DNA from: Stygibacter sp964604155 | GTDB lineage: Bacteria; Cloacimonadota; Cloacimonadia; Cloacimonadales; TCS61 | NCBI GenBank assembly: GCA_964604155.1 | Contig: CAZRXY010000153.1 | Coordinates: 1 to 20,481, forward strand | Direction of reading: 5' to 3' | Length of the DNA: 20,481 nucleotides | Program-made: the position numbers and the translations under genes | The notes under the pieces: generated by a model | What the model saw: only the letters and a program-made list of their open reading frames with translations | Databases searched by the model: none | What the model was told of the DNA's origin: nothing | In this document: one piece after another, positions 15,370 to 20,481 of the stretch | Layout: every line of letters begins with the position of its first letter | Position numbering within the stretch: position 1 is the stretch's first letter

Positions 15370-16920
15370 TCAGGCACTTCGAGCGTGTCTGAATAAGATA
15401 TTATACAGCACTTTAAAAAAATACTGTGAATCTGTTTTAAGAGGAGATTTCAGATATTTTTTTATGTACAGACATTCAGAATCCATAATTTCTTTGAAAG
15501 TGTGGGGCATATCTACATAGAAGGGTGGTATGAGCCCGGGCTTCACCTGGTTCCTCAAATTCCGGATTTCAGCGGGATATAAATCAGAGTAATGCTGCGA
15601 AATAGCTCGCACACCCACCAGCTTGATATCACCTTTCAATAGGTTATAAAGCTGGGGTAATTCATCTATCCACAATCTTCTGAGCAGGTTGCCAAAGGGG
15701 ACGATGCGGAAATCATTTTTTAGCTTACCGCCCTTTTGCAGTCTGTTTTTTTTAAAAACATAATCCTGCAAGAATTCGGCATAGGGGAACATAGTGCGAA
15801 ATTTATAGATATAAATAGGTTTACCTTCTTTGCCTACCCGCTTCATTTTGATTAGTGCTCCATAGACAGGGTCTTCTAGATTGGCAGCTTCAGAGATTTT
15901 TTGGGCAACAAAATAAAAAAGATTATCTTTCTCCATCACATCCAGAATTTCAAAGCCGCAGTAAGCCACTCGTCCTAATATCTCACTCTGCGAGAAGGGC
16001 TTATGAGTTTCCTGAAAAACTGCATAAAAAATCTCTCTGATTACGGGAACCTGCTGGAAAAAGCGACGTGTGATAAAATCTATTATTGTGGTAATAGTAG
16101 CAAGAAAGGCGGGATAATTCTTATAGAACTTGAGATGTCTCTTGCGGAAATCTTCTCCGCAGGAAACAAAGAATCCTCCTTTCTGCAGATTAGAATTCAC
16201 CTGTCTGAGGTATTCATTAATCCTGTTCCAGCCATTCACTTCATGCAGATTAACAAAAAGAAGCTGGGAAGAGGGCAAAACGTGCTTAATATTATAAAGA
16301 TGGCTGGTGTGGAGCACGCTGCTGTTTTCTGCGGGTATGCGATCGAGTTGAGCGTTATGGCTGGCAAATTCAAAAAGAGAGATATTATCTTTAAGGTAGA
16401 TATTATTGAGTGTTTCCTTTATTGGGTTTGCGGATGTTTCCGGCAGTTCGATGGCTTTTCGTACTTCGTATTCTGCGTGTTCGTCATATTCACGAGCAGC
16501 GGCAGTGATATAGGTAGAAACGTCTTTATCTCTGAGCAATCTGTGGGTAAAGAACCAGAAGGCAAAAAGTATGGTTTCGCCTGCAAATGTGAGCCCCATA
16601 GTGCCGAATACAATCATTCTGGAATAGTGAAAATAATTAAAGAAATAAAGCAGAATGAGGATGATGGAAATAGCAATAATATTTGAGCGGAAAATTTGCA
16701 GCCAGTTTTCAATAAATTTTTTCTTAAAGTCAAAGCTGTATTTGCCGCTGATTATGGACGTGATCAGCCAGATGAGAGCAAAGCCGGTGAAGGGGCGCCA
16801 GTAATTAGGCAGATACACACGCACAGTGGCAGATTTGGGCCAGATTGAGATGAGAAATGCCAGAGAGATAATAATTATATCTAAGAATAGGGCTATTTTG
16901 CGTTTTGAGAATATTTTCAT
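15370..16920 (-). CDS. Atypical sugar transferase (phosphoglycosyl transferase) with embedded methyltransferase-like domain
   Basis: A 516-residue protein. The N-terminal 130 residues hold about four membrane helices. Residues about 350-516 match the bacterial sugar transferase (WbaP/PglC) catalytic domain: RVGKEGKPIYIYKFRTM (361-377), FGNLLRRLWIDELPQL with the Asp-Glu pair D419-E420, LLKGDIKLVGVR (428-438) and VKPGLIPPF (459-467). Such enzymes move a sugar-1-phosphate to undecaprenyl phosphate to start glycan assembly. Odd points: the membrane re-entrant helix and SPGP that normally precede the catalytic part are replaced by a soluble run (KISEAANLEDPVYGALIKMK). VGPR is VGVR. The CoA-binding-like domain of WbaP is replaced by a region (about 215-340) resembling a class I methyltransferase C-half (LHEVNGWNRINEYL, LQKGGFFVSCGE, CGFEILDVM) without a glycine-rich SAM motif. 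The ATG overlaps the heptose kinase stop (ATGA). Confidence 0.82.
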   Translation of the reverse strand: MKIFSKRKIALFLDIIIISLAFLISIWPKSATVRVYLPNYWRPFTGFALIWLITSIISGKYSFDFKKKFIENWLQIFRSNIIAISIILILLYFFNYFHYSRMIVFGTMGLTFAGETILFAFWFFTHRLLRDKDVSTYITAAAREYDEHAEYEVRKAIELPETSANPIKETLNNIYLKDNISLFEFASHNAQLDRIPAENSSVLHTSHLYNIKHVLPSSQLLFVNLHEVNGWNRINEYLRQVNSNLQKGGFFVSCGEDFRKRHLKFYKNYPAFLATITTIIDFITRRFFQQVPVIREIFYAVFQETHKPFSQSEILGRVAYCGFEILDVMEKDNLFYFVAQKISEAANLEDPVYGALIKMKRVGKEGKPIYIYKFRTMFPYAEFLQDYVFKKNRLQKGGKLKNDFRIVPFGNLLRRLWIDELPQLYNLLKGDIKLVGVRAISQHYSDLYPAEIRNLRNQVKPGLIPPFYVDMPHTFKEIMDSECLYIKKYLKSPLKTDSQYFFKVLYNILFRHARSA

Positions 16921-17903
16921 AGTGAAGAATTCAAGAAATATTTAATCTCATTTTTTGATACGGGATGAGTTCCTAATTTAGACACTTTTATGCCGGCGGC
17001 ACAATTAGCTATCTCAGCCGCTTCAATAAGGGGGGCTCCGGCACTGAGCGATAGCGCAAGAGCAGCAACCACCGTATCGCCTGCACCGGATACATCATAG
17101 ACCTCACGGGCTCTGGCAGGTATCATTTTCATGCTGCCATCTTCAGAAAACACAGCCATACCCTGCTCACCCAGCGTGATCACTACGAGGCAATTAAGCT
17201 TATCTTTGAGAATTGCTCCGCATTTCTGCAAGCTGGCATTATCTGTAACAGGCAGACCCGCCATCTCCTCGGCTTCTTTTTTATTGGGAGTTATCAGATA
17301 GCAATTTCGATAATATTCCTGGTGAACAGGCTTGGGGTCTATGACCACGCGGGTGCCGTTTTCTTTTGCCCATAATAATATTCTGCTGATATTTTCAGGA
17401 GTGAGACTTCCTTTGGCATAATCGGAGATTATCAGGTAATTTGTTTTGGGTGAGTTTGCCATGATATAGTAAAGCTCATCGCTATTTTGTTTATCAAGAT
17501 AGGTAATATCTTCATAATCAATGCGCAGCAGGTTCTGATTGTGGCCCAGTATCCGCACTTTTTTTGTAGTGGTTCTATCGGGAAATTGCCTTATTAATTG
17601 CGTAGAGATTTCTCTTTTTTGTAATTCACGAAGCAATTGTTCACCGGCAGCATCTTTTCCGATTATGCCGCAGAGATTAATATTTGCTTTCATTAAAGAG
17701 AGATTCATTGCCACATTGGCAGCTCCACCGGGAACGCTTCTCTCGTGAGTTACGCATACTACAGGCACAGGAGCCTCCGGTGAGATGCGTTCTACTTTAC
17801 CGAATATATAATGATCCAGCATCAGATCGCCCGTTACAGTAATTTGCTGACGGTCAAATCTTTCCAGCACTTCAAAAATTTTTGATTTATCTAATTCTTT
17901 CAT
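16917..17903 (-). CDS. rfaE1: D-glycero-beta-D-manno-heptose-7-phosphate kinase
   Basis: A 328-residue PfkB-family kinase that phosphorylates heptose-7-phosphate at O1 in ADP-heptose synthesis for LPS. Seen: VTGDLMLDHYIFGKVERISPEAPVPV, the family hallmark at residues 22-47; PGGAANVA (58-65); DPKP (189-192); TPNKKEAEEM (205-214); and the anion hole with catalytic base VSGAGDT, D276. It ends after the kinase domain, so it is the stand-alone form and lacks the nucleotidyltransferase half of HldE; that partner is not in the window. It heads the minus-strand run and overlaps the sugar transferase by 4 nt. A GGGGGTAT/TTGACA pair lies just upstream. Confidence 0.92.
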   Translation of the reverse strand: MKELDKSKIFEVLERFDRQQITVTGDLMLDHYIFGKVERISPEAPVPVVCVTHERSVPGGAANVAMNLSLMKANINLCGIIGKDAAGEQLLRELQKREISTQLIRQFPDRTTTKKVRILGHNQNLLRIDYEDITYLDKQNSDELYYIMANSPKTNYLIISDYAKGSLTPENISRILLWAKENGTRVVIDPKPVHQEYYRNCYLITPNKKEAEEMAGLPVTDNASLQKCGAILKDKLNCLVVITLGEQGMAVFSEDGSMKMIPARAREVYDVSGAGDTVVAALALSLSAGAPLIEAAEIANCAAGIKVSKLGTHPVSKNEIKYFLNSSL

Positions 17904-17932
17904 ATTTTCACTGATTTTGAGATTGGGAGATT

Positions 17933-17975
17933 TGTCAATTCTTTCTTAGTTTCTGACATACCCCCGAAAATTTTT
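17933..17975 (-). promoter_or_regulatory. GGGGGTAT motif plus TTGACA upstream of the heptose kinase
   Basis: On the minus strand AAAATTTTCGGGGGTATG (17974-17957) is followed 19 nt after the GTAT by TTGACA (17938-17933), only 29 nt before the start codon at 17903. If TTGACA is a -35 box, the transcript would have almost no leader. This is the third example of the paired layout. Confidence 0.4.
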
Positions 17976-17985
17976 ATGGTGCTGG

Positions 17986-18169
17986 GAGCTGCGACGTCCT
18001 TGTCGTAGAGATTTGGCTACTATTAACCGAGTAGAAGAATTTTTTACCACAGAGGACACAGAGGACACAGAGGGAATTGAATGTAAAATGTAAAATGTAA
18101 AATTAAGCTGCGATGTGTCTGTGGTAGAGATTTGGTTACTATTAACCGAGTAGAAGAATTTTTTACCAC
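17986..18169 (+). repeat. Pair of ~63-bp direct repeats, 119 bp apart, with microsatellites between
   Basis: GCTGCGA...GTAGAGATTTGG(C/T)TACTATTAACCGAGTAGAAGAATTTTTTACCAC occurs at 17988-18050 and 18107-18169 with few differences, nearly all in the first third. Between them lie a 9-bp array (GAGGACACA twice plus a partial) and a 7-bp array (TGTAAAA three times). No ORF is present. ACCACAGAGGACACAGAGG-type runs occur as intergenic repeats in many bacteria. Confidence 0.85.
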
Positions 18170-18465
18170 CACACTTCGAATAATGTTCGACATGGCAAGC
18201 AGAGGATACTGAGGAAGTACTTAAAGATGCAGATCAATGTATCACGACTTTCCTGGTCTTAGATTGCATTTAAATACAAGATTGTTTCTTTAGCCGCGAA
18301 TAGCCTACGTAAACTTACGGTTCATCAAAACCAACCGAGCTTTATTTTCTGCGTAACCCTAACTTCCAGCTCATGATTTGATTTTTTAATTGTTTTCAAT
18401 TTCACAGTTTTTTATTATATTATTTTCAGATCGCTGTAGCGAAATAAGATACAAGGAGTAGTATC
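18170..18465. other. Non-coding spacer
   Basis: No gene is visible. It contains a short hairpin CGTAA-AC-TTACG (about 18309-18320) and a palindrome TCGCT-GT-AGCGA near 18431-18442, just ahead of the ribosome site of the small ORF at 18466. Both are too short to name. Confidence 0.5.
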
Positions 18466-18636
18466 ATGAAAATCAAGCTTAATCCCAATATTCTGATTGC
18501 CAAAGTATCGATGGATGGTCTGGTTGTATATCATTTACCCAAATTGGCTTATATCTGGTATGCAAGGGGAGTTGCTGTGAAGGCGGGTGATCTTGAAAGA
18601 ACAAAAGAACAAAAGCGTGAAAGCACGAAAGCTTGA
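18466..18636 (+). CDS. Small ORF of 56 codons, unknown
   Basis: It starts at ATG with a strong AAGGAG 8 nt upstream and encodes MKIKLNPNILIAKVSMDGLV, then a stretch rich in Tyr and Trp and a basic tail. I do not recognise a family. The first 43 codons have protein-like composition. The last 13 (ERTKEQ...STKA) are encoded by the octamer array at 18596-18707 and so are not ancestral sequence. It may be a truncated gene whose 3' end was replaced by the array, or a real small protein. Confidence 0.4.
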   Translation: MKIKLNPNILIAKVSMDGLVVYHLPKLAYIWYARGVAVKAGDLERTKEQKRESTKA

Positions 18637-18707
18637 AAGCGTGAAAGCTTGACAACACGAAGGCGTGCTCTCGTGCTTTCGGGTTTTCGGGCTTTCGGGT
18701 TTTCGCC
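18596..18707. repeat. Octamer array that switches strand midway
   Basis: Fourteen 8-bp units in unbroken register: AAAGAACA twice, AAAGCGTG, AAAGCACG, AAAGCTTG, AAAGCGTG, AAAGCTTG, ACAACACG, AAGGCGTG, CTCTCGTG, then CTTTCGGG and TTTTCGGG alternating, ending TTTTCGCC. The left half is AAAGC-rich and the right half is its complement type, so the array can fold on itself (GAAAGCACGA 18619-18628 against TCGTGCTTTC 18671-18680). It ends 6 nt before the AAAGGAGG ribosome site of the next gene. Confidence 0.85.
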
Positions 18708-18725
18708 GTTCAAAAGGAGGATTAT

Positions 18726-19166
18726 ATGAAGATATCTAATTGCAAAGAGCTTGAGGTTATCACATTGTCTTTTGCTAATGCTATGAAAATATATCCTTTT
18801 GCGAAAATTTATCCGCAGGAAGAACGATATTCTTTAACTGATCAGATTATAAGATCATCTCGTTCAGTTAGTGCCCCCGTGTAATAAAATGAATTATGTA
18901 TATGTGCTGGATAGTATTTGAAAAAATCTAATGGTCATAGTTACTTGAAGAATAGACTAAAAATGATACTCAGAAATAAAACTTCTTACACAGGGCGGGA
19001 GGGTTCTGCCAGGAACTCTACAAAAGAATATATTAGATTTCTTTATATAGCTTTTAGCTCTTTAACAGAGCTTGAAACGCAGATTATATTCAGTTATGAA
19101 CCAGGATTCATAGATAAGAATAAACCAGATTATTATCAAAAAGAATTAGCAAGAATCGGAAAATGA
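18726..19166 (+). pseudogene. Four-helix-bundle (S23/IVP-like) protein gene, interrupted
   Basis: The 5' part (18726-18884) reads the family N-terminus: SFANAMKIYPFAKIYP, then YSLTDQIIRSSRSVSA. After PV comes a stop. The 3' part (from about 18999) resumes in the same frame with EGSARNSTKEYIRFLYIAF and SSLTELETQI, the family C-half, ending at 19166. In intact relatives the join is SVSANIAEGSARN, so three codons are replaced by about 123 bp of foreign sequence with a stop codon. Members of this ~115-residue family are often found inside 23S rRNA intervening sequences or next to polysaccharide genes; function unknown. The strong AAAGGAGG upstream remains. A truncated 53-residue product could still be made. 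Confidence 0.85.
18876..18998. mobile_element. Putative MITE-like insertion of ~123 bp
   Basis: AT-rich insert inside the four-helix-bundle gene. Its ends are imperfect inverted repeats: CCCCGTGTAA on the left and TTACACAGGG on the right (reverse complement CCCTGTGTAA). It has no coding capacity for a transposase. A target-site duplication is not evident, and about 9 bp of the host gene appear to be missing, so exact borders are uncertain. The family of the mobilising transposase cannot be named from the ends alone. Confidence 0.55.
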
Positions 19167-19209
19167 TACAAAGGCTGATCAAGTACTTAATAAAAAAGGA
19201 TGCTGAATA

Positions 19210-20343
19210 ATGACCAATTACCAATCCCCAATCACCAATCCCCAGACACCAGTCACCAGTCACCAATCCCCAGTCACAAAGATATTAATAACAGGCTCAT
19301 CCGGCTTCATCGGTTATCACTTGGTGAAGCGTCTGATGGAGAATCCTGATTATGATGTAATTGGACTGGATAATATTAATGATTATTATGACCTGCGGGT
19401 TAAATATGGCAGGCTGGATGACTGCGGGATATATATCCAGAATATCAGGCATAACGTTCTGCTGCAGAGTGAGAAATATGCCAATTACCGCTTTATTAAG
19501 CTGGATTTATATGATCAGAAGAATCTCCATCAGCTCTTTGAAAATGAAAAAATTGATCTTGTGGTCAATCTGGCTGCTCAAGCCGGGGTACGCTATAGCA
19601 TCACTAATCCCGATGCCTATCTAAAAAGCAATATCATCGGGTTCTATAACATTCTGGAAGCCTGCCGGCAGCATAAAATAAAGCATTTTGTTTTTGCCTC
19701 TTCCTCCAGCGTGTATGGCTGGAATGAGAAGCTGCCCTTTTCCACCTCCGATAATGTGGATCATCCTATCAGCCTGTATGCCGCTTCTAAAAAGAGTAAT
19801 GAACTTTTGGCTCATTCCTATAGTGCCTTATATAATATCCCGACAACCGGCTTGCGGTTTTTTACGGTATATGGTCCCTGGGGACGTCCCGATATGGCAC
19901 TATTTCTCTTTACCCGAAAGATTCTTTCCGGGGAACCGATTGATGTATATAATCAGGGCAATATGATCCGCTCCTTTACTTATATTGATGATATTATAGA
20001 AGGAGTGGTGCGAGTGATAGATAAGCCGGCTTTAAGTAATGAAAACTGGTCAGGAAAAAATCCCGATCCTGCTTCGTCTCGGGCACCATATAAACTTTAT
20101 AATATTGGTAACGATTCACCAGTGCAATTGATGGATTTTATAATTGCTATCGAAAAGGAATTAGGTGTGAAGGCAAAAATGAACCTGATGCCAATGCAAG
20201 CCGGGGATGTGCTGGCTTCCCAGGCAGATGTTAGCGACCTGATGAGAGATTTTGGCTACCAGCCGCAAACTTCTGTGCAGCAAGGGATCAGTAAATTCGT
20301 GAAGTGGTATGTGGGGTTTTATGGAGGATTTTTGGACGGTTAG
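19210..20343 (+). CDS. NAD-dependent epimerase, UDP-glucuronate 4-epimerase type
   Basis: A 377-residue short-chain dehydrogenase/reductase-type epimerase, probably interconverting UDP-glucuronate and UDP-galacturonate for surface polysaccharide. Seen: the NAD-binding glycine motif TGSSGFIG (G29, G32, G35), DNINDYYDLRVK (54-65, characteristic of the CapI/LpsL group), NLAAQAGVRYS (120-130), SSSSVYG (164-170), catalytic YAASK (Y190, K194), and GLRFFTVYGPWGRPDMALF. The start ATG has AAGGA 8 nt upstream. Residues 2-23 are encoded by a heptamer array and are not part of the fold, which begins at KILITG. The C-terminal LDG and the stop codon fall at or in the first unit of an octamer array, so both ends of the gene border simple repeats. 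It follows the broken four-helix-bundle gene by 43 nt. Confidence 0.92.
   Translation: MTNYQSPITNPQTPVTSHQSPVTKILITGSSGFIGYHLVKRLMENPDYDVIGLDNINDYYDLRVKYGRLDDCGIYIQNIRHNVLLQSEKYANYRFIKLDLYDQKNLHQLFENEKIDLVVNLAAQAGVRYSITNPDAYLKSNIIGFYNILEACRQHKIKHFVFASSSSVYGWNEKLPFSTSDNVDHPISLYAASKKSNELLAHSYSALYNIPTTGLRFFTVYGPWGRPDMALFLFTRKILSGEPIDVYNQGNMIRSFTYIDDIIEGVVRVIDKPALSNENWSGKNPDPASSRAPYKLYNIGNDSPVQLMDFIIAIEKELGVKAKMNLMPMQAGDVLASQADVSDLMRDFGYQPQTSVQQGISKFVKWYVGFYGGFLDG
19214..19276 (+). repeat. Nine-unit heptamer array inside the epimerase N-terminus
   Basis: Nine 7-bp units with no indels: CCAATTA, CCAATCC, CCAATCA, CCAATCC, CCAGACA, CCAGTCA, CCAGTCA, CCAATCC, CCAGTCA. The consensus CCARTCM resembles the STRR-type heptanucleotide repeats known from filamentous cyanobacteria and similar runs elsewhere. 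Read in frame, three units (21 nt) make a seven-residue period (NYQSPIT, NPQTPVT, SHQSPVT). Confidence 0.9.
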
Positions 20344-20481
20344 ACTTTTGGACGGTTGGACTTTTGGACGGTTGGACTTTTGGACTGTTGGACTGTTGGA
20401 GGGTTGGACGGTTGGACGGTTGGGCTTTTGGACGGTTGGACTGTTGGACTTTTGGACGGTTGGACTGTTGGACGGTTGGAG
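20334..20481 (+). repeat. Octamer array GGAC(G/T)(G/T)TT, at least 18 units
   Basis: Eighteen and a half consecutive 8-bp units without a single indel, running off the window. Types are GGACGGTT, GGACTTTT and GGACTGTT, with single variants AGACTTTT, GGAGGGTT and GGGCTTTT. Nearly all variation is at positions 5-6. The first unit supplies the last epimerase codons and, with the A of the second unit, its stop codon. Confidence 0.92.

Noticed and set aside
18876..18998. Assignment of the insert to a named IS family by its TTACACA ends
   Set aside because: The inverted ends are too short and no transposase or target duplication is visible.
18596..20481. CRISPR array
   Set aside because: The units are 7-8 bp, contiguous and without spacers, and no cas genes are present.

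Overview
The window looks like a chromosomal segment of a moderately AT-rich, Gram-negative, probably anaerobic fermentative bacterium. The reasons are a heptose-7-phosphate kinase and sugar transferase (LPS or glycan envelope), a secreted GH57 enzyme with a C-terminal dockerin-like pair, a SurA/PpiD-like envelope protein and a B12-binding radical SAM protein with a DUF4080-type tail. An uncultured lineage such as Cloacimonadota would fit, but that is a guess from gene content and not a placement.

Layout. Positions 1-504 are non-coding and filled by a structured intergenic repeat (copy I). A large secreted GH57-dockerin protein follows (505-4035, +), then a bidirectional hairpin terminator and tRNA-Phe(GAA) on the minus strand (4088-4163). 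A gene-poor spacer (4164-5129) holds a second, inverted copy of the same repeat plus large hairpins. On the plus strand come a cytosolic TPR-histidine kinase (5130-6998), an EamA transporter with an odd start, a spacer with repeat copy III, and a translationally coupled pair: a LicC-like nucleotidyltransferase (8307-9017) and a B12-binding/radical SAM protein (9014-10672).

The minus strand from 17903 down to 10680 reads as one operon-like run: rfaE1-type heptose kinase, an atypical sugar transferase (ATGA overlap), a TrmH/SpoU rRNA methyltransferase, dusB (overlapping starts and stops), then a 910-residue SurA/PpiD-like protein. It combines envelope glycan synthesis with RNA modification and envelope protein folding.

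The right end (17904-20481) is rich in repeats: a 119-bp-spaced direct repeat, 7-, 8- and 9-bp tandem arrays, a small ORF running into an octamer array, a four-helix-bundle gene broken by a ~123-bp element with short inverted ends, and a UDP-glucuronate 4-epimerase-like gene whose N-terminus is encoded by a heptamer array and whose stop codon sits in the first unit of an octamer array that runs off the window.

The most notable signals are the dispersed palindrome-bearing intergenic repeat (three copies in 8 kb), a directional TTTCGGGGGTAT motif upstream of four genes (in three cases followed 19-21 nt later by TTGAC), and the sugar transferase with an embedded degenerate methyltransferase-like domain. 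I did not find a defence system, CRISPR array, intact transposase or phage genes.
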